This document shows, piece after piece, positions 8,121 to 16,990 of a stretch of 64,000 nucleotides of DNA. Location of the stretch: positions 1 through 64,000 of the forward strand of contig CAKZKQ010000675.1 in the NCBI GenBank assembly GCA_937123825.1. Direction: 5' to 3'. The translations under genes were made by a program, and so were the position numbers. Positions within the stretch are counted from its first letter, which is position 1. Every line of letters begins with the position of its first letter. The notes beneath the pieces were generated by a model. The model saw only the letters and a list, made by a program, of their open reading frames with translations. It searched no databases and was not told where the DNA came from. This DNA comes from an uncultured Pseudomonadota bacterium. GTDB taxonomy: Bacteria; Myxococcota_A; Bradymonadia; Bradymonadales; GCA-2716585.

Positions 8121-9371
8121 GTGAAGAGGGTGTGGTTTGGTGCGTTGTTGATCGCGTGCGTGTTGTGGTCGGGGTGCAGCGATGATGAGTCGACCAACGA
8201 TGTTCAGCCCGAGCCCGACGCGAGCCCGTCGATGGACGCCGAGGGCGATGGGCAGGATGATCCACAGGACGCCCAGACTGAAGACGTGCCCGAGGTGCCT
8301 CCCGACGCGGACGAGCCCAGAGTCGAGTCGCCCTTTGAGCAGGGCATTGATCCGACGGTGGACGGGCCTTTTGCGGCTTCTTTTTCGTTGCGGACGGTGC
8401 AGGTCGGTGAGCGGGCGCTGCCGGTCGGGGTCTGGGGGCCAACATCGGCCGACGCTCAGGCGGTGGGTCTGGATGCGTTGGTGGTCCCCGATCGCGCCGA
8501 GGCGATGCGGTCGCTGTTGGAGCAGGCCCCGCAAGACTGCCCGACGCGCTCGTTGGAGGTGGCCGTTGACGGGGCGCTGGAGGCCGGGCAGTGGCCGCTG
8601 GTGGTTTATTCGCATTGCCACGAGTGTTTGGGGGTCTCTGGGGCGACGGTGGCGCGCCGTTTGGCGACCTGGGGCCACGTGGTCCTGGTGCCCGATCACG
8701 TGGGCAACACGCTCTGGGATGCTCAGGATGGCACGGGCGTGCCGCTGGGAGCGGAGTTTCTGGAGGTGCGCGGCAACGACGTCAGCGGTTTGATCGACGC
8801 CGTGGAGGCTGGGTCAGAGCCGCTGCAGGACGTGTCGGCGCAGGTCAACCTCTTGAGGGTTGGTGTGGTGGGCCACAGCTTTGGGGCGGTGACGGCGGGC
8901 TGGGTGGCCGAGCGCGACGGACGCGTGGATGCCGCGATGGCCATCGCAGCGCCCATCGAAAACCTGCTCTTGCCCGGGGTGACGGCGGCCAACGTGACCA
9001 TCCCGACGGTGATGATGGTGGCGGTGGAAGACAACAGCATCTTTGAGATCGGCAACCGCTTTCTGAGGGAAAACTACGAGGCGCTCGGCGGCCCAGCGGT
9101 CAAGGTGGAGGTGGCCGACGCGGGCCACTGGTCGGTGTCGGATGTGTGCGGCCTGGTGGAGGCGTTTGTGGCCGGCTGTGGTGAGGGCGAGCGCCAGACT
9201 GATGGGATGCCCTTTGAGTATATGGAGCCGGTGGTGGGGCGTGCGGTGACGGCCAGTTGGGCGGTGGCGCTCTTTGGCGGCCAACTCCACAGCGACGCCA
9301 GCGCCCAGCAGTGGTTGTTGGAGGCTCCGGATGATGATGTGATGCAGGTGCTGCGGCGCCAGTGGCCTTGA
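8121..9371 (+). CDS. Secreted alpha/beta hydrolase lipoprotein (PAF-acetylhydrolase/dienelactone hydrolase-like)
   Basis: 416 residues from GTG 8121, six bases after GGAGG. The signal peptide ends ACVLWSGC (Cys19), followed by an acidic Asp/Glu/Pro linker to about residue 70. The catalytic domain has LVVYSHCHECLG as the oxyanion strand, the elbow GHSFGA with the Ser nucleophile, and DAGHWSVSD supplying His. The layout resembles platelet-activating-factor acetylhydrolase-like lipoproteins. The long acidic linker is shared with other lipoproteins in the window. A surface esterase or lipase is inferred; the substrate is unknown. Confidence 0.85.
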   Translation: MKRVWFGALLIACVLWSGCSDDESTNDVQPEPDASPSMDAEGDGQDDPQDAQTEDVPEVPPDADEPRVESPFEQGIDPTVDGPFAASFSLRTVQVGERALPVGVWGPTSADAQAVGLDALVVPDRAEAMRSLLEQAPQDCPTRSLEVAVDGALEAGQWPLVVYSHCHECLGVSGATVARRLATWGHVVLVPDHVGNTLWDAQDGTGVPLGAEFLEVRGNDVSGLIDAVEAGSEPLQDVSAQVNLLRVGVVGHSFGAVTAGWVAERDGRVDAAMAIAAPIENLLLPGVTAANVTIPTVMMVAVEDNSIFEIGNRFLRENYEALGGPAVKVEVADAGHWSVSDVCGLVEAFVAGCGEGERQTDGMPFEYMEPVVGRAVTASWAVALFGGQLHSDASAQQWLLEAPDDDVMQVLRRQWP

Positions 9372-9410
9372 GGTGCGCTTTGGCGGCGTAGGGCGCCGGT
9401 CGGTGGTGTG

Positions 9411-9944
9411 CTACTGGGCGTGGGTGCCAAAGAAAAATGGCCGCATGGACTCAAAGCCGGTTTGGCCCCCGTTGAAGGCGCGCAGCAGCAAGATGCCCAG
9501 CAGTTGATGGAGCGCGCTTTGTGCGCGCTCTTCGCCGACCAGGGCGTTCATGCATTGGTAGAGCGCGCTCTCGGAGTCTTTTATGGGGTTTTGTGCCACG
9601 ATCTCTTCGTGGCTCATGTGGCGCGTGTAGTCGAGTAAAAGGGAGAGCTCTCCCCGAAAATCCTCGTCGAGTTTATGGGCCAGCGCCAGGAGCGCGCCGA
9701 AGCGCTCCTCAGGGCCAGCCTGCGAGGTCAACTCAGGTGTCGGGATGTGCGTGAGTTGCTGTGAGCAGGCGTTGAAGAGCGCCTGTTTGCTGGGGAAGTA
9801 ATGATAGAGGGCGCTCTTGGAGACGCCCAACTCCTGGGCGATCCGTCTCATCCCCAAACCATGGTATCCAAGTTTTCGGAAGACTGGGATGGCGCGCTGA
9901 GCGAGTTCGGCGCGGTATGCATCATGATCAACAATCTTTGGCAT
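9411..9944 (-). CDS. TetR-family transcriptional regulator
   Basis: 177 residues. The N-terminal helix-turn-helix is typical: AIPVFRKLGYHGLGMRRIA followed by LGVSKSALYHYFPSKQALF (about 18-57). The ligand domain is helical and does not identify the inducer. The start codon lies inside the dyad GCATT-N6-AATGC (9941-9956), which may be an autoregulatory site. No target gene lies directly upstream, since a 0.7-kb gap without genes follows. Confidence 0.9.
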   Translation of the reverse strand: MPKIVDHDAYRAELAQRAIPVFRKLGYHGLGMRRIAQELGVSKSALYHYFPSKQALFNACSQQLTHIPTPELTSQAGPEERFGALLALAHKLDEDFRGELSLLLDYTRHMSHEEIVAQNPIKDSESALYQCMNALVGEERAQSALHQLLGILLLRAFNGGQTGFESMRPFFFGTHAQ

Positions 9945-9956
9945 TGTTTCTAATGC
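9941..9956. promoter_or_regulatory. Dyad overlapping the TetR start codon
   Basis: GCATT-GTTTCT-AATGC, with perfect 5-bp arms, covers the TetR ATG (9942-9944). A repressor bound here could block its own expression. Confidence 0.35.
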
Positions 9957-10627
9957 GGCTTATGAAAAGGTCGTGTTTGTGTCTGAGCATAGAGCTTGTG
10001 AGGTTAAATGACCAGTTTGTTGGCCCCTCAAAATCTTAGAATTCACGGTGACGCACATATACCATCAGATTGACGCAATTGGCCAGTTGTGGAAGTGGCA
10101 CCTTCTGTAAATGGCCTTTATGGTCGTGTATACCGGGTTCGATGCTTGCTCTGGTGGCCTCGTTATGCAGTGTTGTGCACGTTTGTGAGGCATATTTTTT
10201 ATCGATTGGGTGCAGAAAAACTCAGAAGTTTCTTTTATTTGGACCGACTGGACGATTTATGGGAAGTCTTAAATCAGCGTATTATTTTCTGGTCCAGATG
10301 GTCTAATTTGACGCTCTCGTTTCCTGTCCTTTATGTGCAACCAAGGATGAGGTTTCAGGGCCAGCGGAACATTTCTCAAGGCGACGTTGTGTAATTTAAA
10401 TCAGGCTGTCGATGGTGGCGCTGGCGGCGTGACGGGGCACGGCTTTTATTGAAGGGGCGAGGCTGGCCCATGGGGTGTGTTGTGTGCTGCTGGTGTGTTT
10501 GGTCAGACCAAGTGCGTCAAAAGCGTGAAGTCTGCTATGGTTTTGTTTGTTGATGTCAATCATGCAGCTTTCACCCCCGTCCTTGCCGTGAATGAGCTTG
10601 GTCTGGGAGCGCTTGGGGGGCGGCCCT
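9945..10627. other. 683-bp gap, AT-richer, no supported gene
   Basis: Between about 10000 and 10410 the base composition is visibly more AT-rich than in the flanking genes. Two overlapping frames (10070-10306, 10089-10394) encode Trp/Tyr/Cys-rich sequences with no family resemblance and no clear ribosome binding site. No tRNA, transposase or repeat boundary was found. It may be an eroded or acquired remnant plus the promoter of the gene at 10628. Confidence 0.5.
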
Positions 10628-11680
10628 ATGAAAGTTCTGGTGCTCGGTGGATACGGGTTTTACGGCAGTCGCGTGGCGCAAACTTTTGAGCGCCGTGGTC
10701 ATGAGGTGCATCGAGGTACTCGGCGCCGCGCCGGGCGCAGCGGTGAGGTGGTGGTGAACCTGCTTGGTGAGGGTGGCTTTGACGCCCTTGAGGGCTTTGA
10801 TGCGGTGGTCAACTGCACCGACAGCGTCAACGCGCCTCCCGACAGAGCCATTGAGGCGGTGCTGCGACGCGGCGGTGCCGGGTTTGAGGCCGGCGCCGAG
10901 GGAGGGACGGTGGAGCGGTTGATGTCGCTGCCTCAGGACACTGAGCCGGCGCGCGGTGCGGCCATCCTGGGGGTGGGGATTTTTCCCGGGTGGAGCACGC
11001 TCTTTGCCGCCCAGGTCGCTGGTCCACAAGCCCAAAAGGTGGATGTGTGCATTCGATTCTCCCCGCTCTCGGGCGCGGGGCGCGGAAACTGTGCTCTGAT
11101 GGCCCACAGCCTCTTTGTCCCCGCTGTGCGCTACGAAGGGGGGCAAGTGGTGGTGTCGCCCACGGCGGTGGGCCCCGCGACCGACTTTGATTTTGAAGGG
11201 CAGCGCCGCCCTGCGATCGGATGCGCGCTGCCCGACACCCACCTTGTGCAGCAGGCCACCAACGCCGCTGAGGTGACCACGTATTTTGCGCTGGAGCCGT
11301 CCTGGCTGCGATGGAATTTCAGGCTCCTGGCCTGGGTGTCCAAAGCGCTCAAGTTCCTCAAGCCGCTGTTGATGGTGGTGTTGACGTGGCAGTTGGCGCT
11401 GGTGCGGGCCTGGCTCCTGCGTAAAACCCCCAGCAGCGTCTCCATCCTGGCCATCGCCGAGCGCGGCTCTCCCCAGGAGTGTCGCGCGGGACTCCACTTC
11501 GAAGACGGCCAACAGGGCACCGCCGATGGCATCGTGGCCGCCGTTGAAGCCTGGTTTGCCGCGCCCAGCCAGCCCACAGGCCTCCACAGGCTCTCGGACG
11601 TGCTCACCCTCGAAGCGCTCAAGTCCACTGGGTTGGGCGCCGATCGTGTCTGGGGTCTTCAAGACCCGTCTGGCCCGTAA
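10628..11680 (+). CDS. Saccharopine dehydrogenase-like NAD(P)-binding protein
   Basis: 350 residues. ATG 10628 is preferred over 10592 because the protein then begins directly with the Rossmann strand MKVLVLGGYGFYGSRVAQ, which carries GGYGFYG. A G-rich tract lies just upstream. The next part, HRGTRRRAG...GFDAVVNCTDS, fits a saccharopine-dehydrogenase or trans-acting enoyl-reductase-like fold. The middle contains a hydrophobic stretch (about 230-265), suggesting membrane association. Substrate unknown. It is separated by 189 bp from the regulator of the molybdate operon. Confidence 0.7.
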   Translation: MKVLVLGGYGFYGSRVAQTFERRGHEVHRGTRRRAGRSGEVVVNLLGEGGFDALEGFDAVVNCTDSVNAPPDRAIEAVLRRGGAGFEAGAEGGTVERLMSLPQDTEPARGAAILGVGIFPGWSTLFAAQVAGPQAQKVDVCIRFSPLSGAGRGNCALMAHSLFVPAVRYEGGQVVVSPTAVGPATDFDFEGQRRPAIGCALPDTHLVQQATNAAEVTTYFALEPSWLRWNFRLLAWVSKALKFLKPLLMVVLTWQLALVRAWLLRKTPSSVSILAIAERGSPQECRAGLHFEDGQQGTADGIVAAVEAWFAAPSQPTGLHRLSDVLTLEALKSTGLGADRVWGLQDPSGP

Positions 11681-11788
11681 TCTCCCTGATTTACCTGCCG
11701 AAAACAGCCAAAAATCGCCTTGAAACCCTCTCATCACGCTCTTGTGGGTGTGATTTGCGGGGTTGGTTGTGTTTGGTTTACCTGGTGT

Positions 11789-11805
11789 CATGTTTGTTTG
11801 ACATG
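11789..11805. promoter_or_regulatory. Short dyad upstream of the mod regulator
   Basis: CATGT-TTGTTTG-ACATG has 5-bp arms and lies 65 bp upstream of the regulator ATG. It could be the operator through which the HTH-PBP protein controls its own operon. The short arms make this tentative. Confidence 0.3.
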
Positions 11806-11869
11806 TGCTTTGGAATGGAGCCACACTCGGCAGAGCTGTGCTTCGGCACGGGATTTGGAGGCACAAGTC

Positions 11870-12979
11870 ATGGGCAGCACGGGGTTGCACAACACATTGC
11901 GTCAGATGCGTCAGCGCGCGGGTTTGTCTCAGCGCGCGCTGGGGCAGGCCGTCGGGGTCTCCAGGCAGGCGCTGATCGCCATTGAGGCGGGCCGTCAGAT
12001 CCCGTCCACGGCGTTGAGTCTTCAGCTTGCCCAGGCGCTTGGGTGCCGGGTGGAGGATCTTTTTGCGCTTGGGAGCCCATCCGAAGTCCTGGTGCAGGCC
12101 CGCTGTTTTGAGCCGGGCCATCAGGGTCAGCGCGTTGTGCTGGGGTCGGTGGCGGGGCAGTGGGCGGCGTTGCCCTGCGCGCCGCTGGGTTTGCAGGCCG
12201 CCGACGGCATTGTGGAGACGGTCGGCCCCGTTTGTCAGGTCAGACCGCTTCGGCCTCTTGAGGCGCTGCGCAGGCAGGTTCTTGTGGCGGGGTGTGCGCC
12301 GCTGCTGGGGTCGCTGTGTGGCTGGATCAACGCTCGAAACAACGGGGTGCGTGCCGTTTGGGTGGGGGCCAGCAGCAGCCGCGCCCTGGAGCTGCTCCAG
12401 GCGGGTTTGGTGCACGTGGCCGGGGTGCACCTGGAGTCATCCAGGCCTGGTTTGACCCATCATGAGCTTGTTTTGGAGCGTTTTGAGCGCCAGCGCATGT
12501 GGTTGGTCAACTTGACGCGCTGGTCCCAGGGATTGGTCTTGCCCCGCAACAACCCCGAAGCGATCGAGGGGCCTGTTGATCTGCTAAGACCCGGGCTTCG
12601 GGTGGTTCAGCGTCAGCCGGGGGCGGGTGCTCAGTTGCTTGCTCAGCGTCTTGTGGCCGAGCACAGCCCCTCGCACCGCGTCCCCACAGGGCCGCTGGCC
12701 GAGCATCACAACGCGGTGGCGCAGTTGGTGCGTTGCGGCGCCGCCGACGTGGGGGTGGCGATTGAAGGGGTGGCGGTGGAGGCCGGGTTGGGGTTTGTGC
12801 CCCTGTGCCAGGAGCGTTTTGACCTGATCGTGCCGGCTGAGCGAACCGAGCAGGTCCCGGTGGCGCGTTTGTTGGACGCGCTCCACGATCCAGGCTTTCG
12901 GCAGGACATGCGCCACATGGTTGGCTACGACGATGCGCTCACGGGCGATGTTGAGGTTGTGGGGCGAGGGGATTGTTGA
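11870..12979 (+). CDS. XRE-family HTH regulator fused to a molybdate-binding-like (COG1910-type) domain
   Basis: 369 residues from ATG 11870, eight bases after GGAGG. A 150-base upstream extension reads through promoter sequence and is not used. Residues of about 5-62 form a Cro/CI helix-turn-helix (AGLSQRALGQAVGVSRQALIAIEAGRQIPS). The rest resembles a type-2 periplasmic binding domain without a signal peptide, with blocks such as VGASSSRALELLQAGLVHVAG and RCGAADVGVAIEG. This family works as cytoplasmic one-component sensors of molybdate or related oxyanions. Its stop is immediately followed by the modA GTG, so it is the first gene of a four-gene operon and probably senses what the transporter imports. 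Confidence 0.85.
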   Translation: MGSTGLHNTLRQMRQRAGLSQRALGQAVGVSRQALIAIEAGRQIPSTALSLQLAQALGCRVEDLFALGSPSEVLVQARCFEPGHQGQRVVLGSVAGQWAALPCAPLGLQAADGIVETVGPVCQVRPLRPLEALRRQVLVAGCAPLLGSLCGWINARNNGVRAVWVGASSSRALELLQAGLVHVAGVHLESSRPGLTHHELVLERFERQRMWLVNLTRWSQGLVLPRNNPEAIEGPVDLLRPGLRVVQRQPGAGAQLLAQRLVAEHSPSHRVPTGPLAEHHNAVAQLVRCGAADVGVAIEGVAVEAGLGFVPLCQERFDLIVPAERTEQVPVARLLDALHDPGFRQDMRHMVGYDDALTGDVEVVGRGDC

Positions 12980-13774
12980 GTGGCTGCTGGCAAGTGGGTT
13001 TGGGGTGGGGGAGTAGCGGCGAGCTGTGTGTTGGCGGCGGTGTGTGTTCTTGTGTGCCTTGTGGGTTGCCAGGGGCAGCCTGAACAAGCCCGTTTGACGG
13101 TCTACGCTGCGTCGTCTTTGACGGATGTGGGGCGCGCCTTGGAGGCCGGTTTTGAGGCGGCCAACCCCGGTGTTGATGTGGTGATGGTTTTTGCTGGCAG
13201 TCAGACGCTGCGGCTTCAGCTTGAGCAAGGGGCGGCGGCGGATCTCTTCATCTCTGCCAATGAAGATCATGTTGACGCTTTGGAGGCCGGCAACCTTGCG
13301 TCGTCCAGGCAGGTGTTGGCTCACAGCGCGCTGGTTCTGGTTGTGCCCAGGGACAATCCGGCCCGGATCCAATCCTTTAAAGATCTCCCGAGCGCCGCGC
13401 GGCTGGTGCTGGGCACCGAGCAAGTTCCCGTGGGGCGCTACGCCAAGCAGGTCATTGGGCGCGCAGGGCAGCGTTGGGGTGCAGACTGGTCTGAGCGCGT
13501 CGAGCGTGCGGTGGTGTCCAGAGAGGCCAACGTGAGGTTGGTGCGTGCCAAGGTGGCGATGGGTGAGGCGGATGCGGCGGTGGTGTACCGCACGGATGCG
13601 TTGGGGCAGCCTGGGTTGTTGTCGATCCCGATCCCTGAGTCGCTCGGTGTGCGGGCGCGTTACGTTCAGACCCGGTTGTCGGGTGCCAAGAGGCCCGAGT
13701 TGGCGGCGCGGTGGTCGGGGTTTGTGCGCTCCGAGGCAGGTCGGCGGCTGTGGCGTCAGCACGGTTTTGAGTGA
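12980..13774 (+). CDS. modA: Molybdate ABC transporter substrate-binding lipoprotein ModA
   Basis: 264 residues; GTG 12980 directly abuts the regulator stop. The hydrophobic N-terminus ends LVCLVGC (Cys30), indicating a lipid-anchored binding protein. The oxyanion pocket segments of ModA are present: VYAASSLTDV, FAGSQTLRLQLEQGAAADLFISAN, TEQVPVGRYAKQV and GEADAAVVYRTDA. Length matches the family. It captures molybdate (or tungstate) in the periplasm and passes it to ModB. Confidence 0.93.
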   Translation: MAAGKWVWGGGVAASCVLAAVCVLVCLVGCQGQPEQARLTVYAASSLTDVGRALEAGFEAANPGVDVVMVFAGSQTLRLQLEQGAAADLFISANEDHVDALEAGNLASSRQVLAHSALVLVVPRDNPARIQSFKDLPSAARLVLGTEQVPVGRYAKQVIGRAGQRWGADWSERVERAVVSREANVRLVRAKVAMGEADAAVVYRTDALGQPGLLSIPIPESLGVRARYVQTRLSGAKRPELAARWSGFVRSEAGRRLWRQHGFE

Positions 13775-13783
13775 GGTCTGGGT

Positions 13784-14605
13784 TTGAGCGTTGGGGCAAA
13801 GGCGCCCAGGTGGGGGTTGTGGTTGTTGGCGGGGCCGTTGTTGGCGTTGCTGGCGGTGCCGTTGGCGGCGCTGGTGGGTGCGGCGTCGTTTGAAAACCTC
13901 CAGGCGGGCGTTGGGTCGCAGGCGTTTGGCCCGGCGTTGATGCTCAGCGTGCGGACTTCGGTGGTGTCGCTGGGGTTGATGCTCTTGTGCGGGACCCCGT
14001 TGGCCTGGTGGATGGCGACCACCGAGCGCCGTGTGGTGGCGTTGGTCAGGGCGTTGGTGAACATCCCGGTGGTGTTGCCGCCAGCGGTGGTGGGGATCGC
14101 GCTCTTGCAGTGTTTTGGTCGCGCGGGGGTGTTGGGGGAGGCGCTGGCGAGCTGGGGTGTGCAGTTGCCCTTTACGACGTCGGCGGTGATTTTGGCCCAG
14201 GTGCTTGTGGCGACCCCGTTTTATGTGCAGGCGGCGGCGGCGGCCTTTGCCCAGGTGGATGGCGACACGCTTCTGGTGGCGCGGACTCTGGGGGCGTCTC
14301 CCTGGCAGGGCTTTGTGAGGGTGGTCCTGCCCGGGGCGTTGCCCGGGTTGTTGGGCGGCGCGGCGCTGGCGTGGGCGCGGGCGTTGGGGGAGTTTGGCGC
14401 CACGCTCCTTTTTGCGGGCAACCTCCCCGGCACCACGCAGACGATGCCGCTGGCCATCTACACGGCGCTGGAGTCCGATGTGCGGGTGGCGCTGGCGCTG
14501 GCGCTGGTGCTGGCAGGGGTCTGCGTCATGGTCTTGTTGGGGCTGCGTCAATTGCCGCGCTGGTGGGCTGCGAACAGCGCGGTGTCCAACGGAGGGGCGT
14601 CGTGA
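13784..14605 (+). CDS. modB: Molybdate ABC transporter permease ModB
   Basis: 273 residues from TTG 13784, behind a GAGG. About six hydrophobic helices are visible. The EAA-loop region that docks on the ATPase is ARTLGASPWQGFVRVVLPGALPG, followed by ARALGEFGATLLFAGN, characteristic of ModB and CysT/W permeases. It ends GTGA, overlapping the modC GTG by four bases, so the two subunits are translationally coupled. Confidence 0.92.
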   Translation: MSVGAKAPRWGLWLLAGPLLALLAVPLAALVGAASFENLQAGVGSQAFGPALMLSVRTSVVSLGLMLLCGTPLAWWMATTERRVVALVRALVNIPVVLPPAVVGIALLQCFGRAGVLGEALASWGVQLPFTTSAVILAQVLVATPFYVQAAAAAFAQVDGDTLLVARTLGASPWQGFVRVVLPGALPGLLGGAALAWARALGEFGATLLFAGNLPGTTQTMPLAIYTALESDVRVALALALVLAGVCVMVLLGLRQLPRWWAANSAVSNGGAS

Positions 14606-15321
14606 GCTGGTCTGCGCAGATTCGTCTGGAGTTGGGCGCGTTGGTGTTGGACGTGGGCCTCAAAGGCGACGCTCGCCCCACGGCGTTGGTGGGGCCCAAC
14701 GGCGCCGGCAAGAGCACGGTGCTGCGGACCATCGCAGGGGCGCACACCCCGCAGGCCGGGCGGATTGTGGTGGGAGAGCGCGTGCTTTTTGAAGGGCAAG
14801 GCGCGGTGTTGCTGCCTCCAGAAGCCAGGAAGGTGGGTTATGTGCCTCAGGGCAGCGGTCTTTTTGAGCACATGAGCGCGTTGGACAACGTGGCCTTTTC
14901 GCTGCGTGTCGGCGGGATGCGCGCGGCCAAGGCCAGGCAAAGGGCGACCGAGCTGCTGGAGGCTTTGGGCTGCGCCCAGCTTGCCGGTCGCCGCCCCAGG
15001 ACGCTTTCTGGGGGAGAACGCCAGAAGGTGGCGCTGGCCAGGGCGCTGATTGGAGAGCCCGGGCTGCTCTTGTTGGACGAGCCGATGGCGGCGCTGGACG
15101 TGACCGCGCGGCGTCAGCAGCGTTTCTATCTTCTGCGGCATCTTCAAGACCGGGCGCTGCCGATGTTGATGGTCACCCACGAGTTGAGGGACGTGGTGGC
15201 GCTCGGCGCTTACACGTACGTCATTGAAGAAGGGCAGATTGTGCAGCACGGCGAGCTTGATGCGCTGCGCGCAAGGCCCGCGACGGCGTTTGTGGAGGCG
15301 TTTTTTGCTGCCCACGGCTGA
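14602..15321 (+). CDS. modC: Molybdate ABC transporter ATPase ModC (short form)
   Basis: 239 residues from GTG 14602, six bases after GGAGG; upstream in-frame sequence overlaps modB and is not coding. Walker A GPNGAGKST (31-39), Q-loop VPQGSG, signature LSGGERQK, Walker B LLLLDEPMAALD and switch THE are all present. The usual C-terminal TOBE/Mop domain of about 110 residues is missing: the protein stops after the ATPase core. Loss of this oxyanion-binding regulatory domain may be compensated by the HTH sensor at the head of the operon, which is an inference. Confidence 0.9.
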   Translation: MSWSAQIRLELGALVLDVGLKGDARPTALVGPNGAGKSTVLRTIAGAHTPQAGRIVVGERVLFEGQGAVLLPPEARKVGYVPQGSGLFEHMSALDNVAFSLRVGGMRAAKARQRATELLEALGCAQLAGRRPRTLSGGERQKVALARALIGEPGLLLLDEPMAALDVTARRQQRFYLLRHLQDRALPMLMVTHELRDVVALGAYTYVIEEGQIVQHGELDALRARPATAFVEAFFAAHG

Positions 15322-15347
15322 GATGGCCCGCATGTTGCTCTTGTCCT

Positions 15348-15370
15348 GCGGTCGGTAAATCCCCGACCGC
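15348..15370. promoter_or_regulatory. Hairpin between modC and the outer-membrane protein gene
   Basis: GCGGTCGG (15348-15355) and CCGACCGC (15363-15370) pair perfectly around a 7-nt loop, 27 bases after the modC stop. No T-run follows, so it may be a Rho-dependent pause, a processing or mRNA-end structure, or an operator. Confidence 0.4.
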
Positions 15371-15424
15371 GTGGCCTGGAGCCTCCCCCACTTCAGGCGC
15401 GCGTCGCAGGCTCCGGAGCGCTGC

Positions 15425-16888
15425 ATGATGTGCCGCCATCCATACTCGCCGTTTTCCACATGGCCGTGTCTTCCATCACTCACCGTTGTCCACATGGCCG
15501 TGTTTCTTTGGCTTGCCCTGGCGTGGGGGTCAGCGCCTGCGCTGGGTCAGGCTTCGCCCCCGCGACCCCCACAGGCGGGAGGCTTGGCTTTGGGCGATGC
15601 GCCTTTGGTTGTGGCGCGTTTTGCCCATCGAACCCGCTACGAGTCGCTGCGCCACACCTTTCGAGCCCAGGCGCCCGGGCACCACGACGGGCTCTTTACC
15701 CGCACTGGCGCGCACCTGACTTTTGGGAGGCCTTGGCTACACGTGGAGGCCGAGGTGGTGGACTCGCGGCTCTTTTGGGTGGCGCCCGATACCCCGCTGA
15801 ACACTGGATTGGGCAACGCCCTTGATCTTTTGCAGGCGCGGGTCGTTGTGCAGGGCGATGGGGTGCTGGTCGACGGCGACCGGGCTGTGTTGCGCGTGGG
15901 CCGAATGACCTTTGATCTTGGCGGGCGGCGCCTTGTGGCCAGAAACGGCTTTAGAAACACCATCAACGCCTTCACCGGCGCCGATCTCTCCTGGGAGTGT
16001 TCCAACGCCGCTGACCTTCCCAACCCAACCACCGGGCTGAGGCTCTTTGCGTTGATGCCCGTGACGCGCGCGCCCGGCGATCGAGCGCCGTTGGCCAACA
16101 ACGCCGTGAGATTGGACCGCGAGCAGACCGGCTCGCTCCTGTGGGGGGCCTGGGGTTCTGTGGATGTCGGCGCTCTGAGCCTTGAGGGCTACCTTGTGGG
16201 TTTGTTTGAGGCTGACCAACCAACGCTGGAGACCCGCGACCGGCGCCTGCTTTCGCCGGGGCTGCGGCTGTTGAGCGCACCGCGACCCGGCCATTGGGAC
16301 ATGGAGTTGGAGGTGGTGGCCCAATGGGGCACCTCGCGGGCGACGCGTCAGCCCGATGACGTCCAGGACCTGACCCACCGGGCCTGGTTTGCCCACGCCG
16401 CCCTTGGTTACACCTGGGAAGTGCGCTGGCGCCCGCGTCTGGAACTCCTGGGGGACGTGGCCACGGGGGATGATGACCCCAAAGACCGCGTGCAGGGGCG
16501 CTTTGACACCCTTTTTGGGGCGCGCCGCTTTGAGTTGGGCCCCACGGGGCTCTTTGGGGCTTTTGCGCGCGCCAACATCCGCTCTCCCGGCCTTCGGTTG
16601 CAGGTCAGCCCGCTGAGCGCGGTCAAGTTCACTGGGGCTTGGCGGCCGTTCTGGCTCGATGCCGTCGGCGATGCCTGGGGTCCCAGCGGCGCCCGCGATC
16701 TCTCGGGGCGCTCGGGGCGTTTTGTTGCGCACCAGATCGAGGCGCGGGTGCAGTGGCACGTTCTGCCAGGACATTTGACGCTGGAGGCCGGTGCAGCGCA
16801 CCTTGTTTTGGGAGGGTTTGCCCGACAAGCCGCCAAACTGCACCAACCCCCAACGTTCTCCTATGTCCAACTCTCCACAAAAATTTGA
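15425..16888 (+). CDS. Alginate-export-family outer membrane protein
   Basis: 487 residues from ATG 15425, which has GGAG six bases upstream; ATG 15494, starting MAVFLWLALAWG, is an alternative start right at the signal peptide. The mature part begins after about APALGQA. It shows the pattern of the alginate_exp beta-barrel family: RYESLRHTFR, LHVEAEVVDSRLFWV, LDLLQARVVV, RVGRMTFDLGGRRLVARNGFRNT, and many alternating aromatic strands to the end. Family members are outer-membrane pores for polysaccharides or small solutes. It follows modABC by about 100 bp on the same strand, so it could be an oxyanion porin for that system; this is inferred from position alone. Confidence 0.75.
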   Translation: MMCRHPYSPFSTWPCLPSLTVVHMAVFLWLALAWGSAPALGQASPPRPPQAGGLALGDAPLVVARFAHRTRYESLRHTFRAQAPGHHDGLFTRTGAHLTFGRPWLHVEAEVVDSRLFWVAPDTPLNTGLGNALDLLQARVVVQGDGVLVDGDRAVLRVGRMTFDLGGRRLVARNGFRNTINAFTGADLSWECSNAADLPNPTTGLRLFALMPVTRAPGDRAPLANNAVRLDREQTGSLLWGAWGSVDVGALSLEGYLVGLFEADQPTLETRDRRLLSPGLRLLSAPRPGHWDMELEVVAQWGTSRATRQPDDVQDLTHRAWFAHAALGYTWEVRWRPRLELLGDVATGDDDPKDRVQGRFDTLFGARRFELGPTGLFGAFARANIRSPGLRLQVSPLSAVKFTGAWRPFWLDAVGDAWGPSGARDLSGRSGRFVAHQIEARVQWHVLPGHLTLEAGAAHLVLGGFARQAAKLHQPPTFSYVQLSTKI

Positions 16889-16990
16889 GAACATTGTTCG
16901 CTTTTTTGGGGCGCCGATTGAATACCTCTGTCCTTGCCAGCGTCCCGTCAGCCATCGGGCTGTGCGGTGCTGTCTGTTGGGGAGATGCCG

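Noticed and set aside
10070..10394. Two overlapping frames of 78 and 101 codons in the AT-richer gap
   Set aside because: No ribosome binding site, no family resemblance and odd amino-acid composition.
10571..12430. 619-codon minus-strand frame
   Set aside because: It is opposite the reductase and the HTH-PBP regulator genes, rich in Arg/Pro/His/Gln, with no recognisable motif.
12584..14551. 655-codon minus-strand frame
   Set aside because: It is antisense to modA and modB, with low-complexity Gln/Arg/His sequence typical of a GC-rich shadow.
13987..14601. N-terminal extension of the modC frame
   Set aside because: It overlaps modB and has no coding character; GTG 14602 has its own ribosome binding site and starts the ATPase domain.
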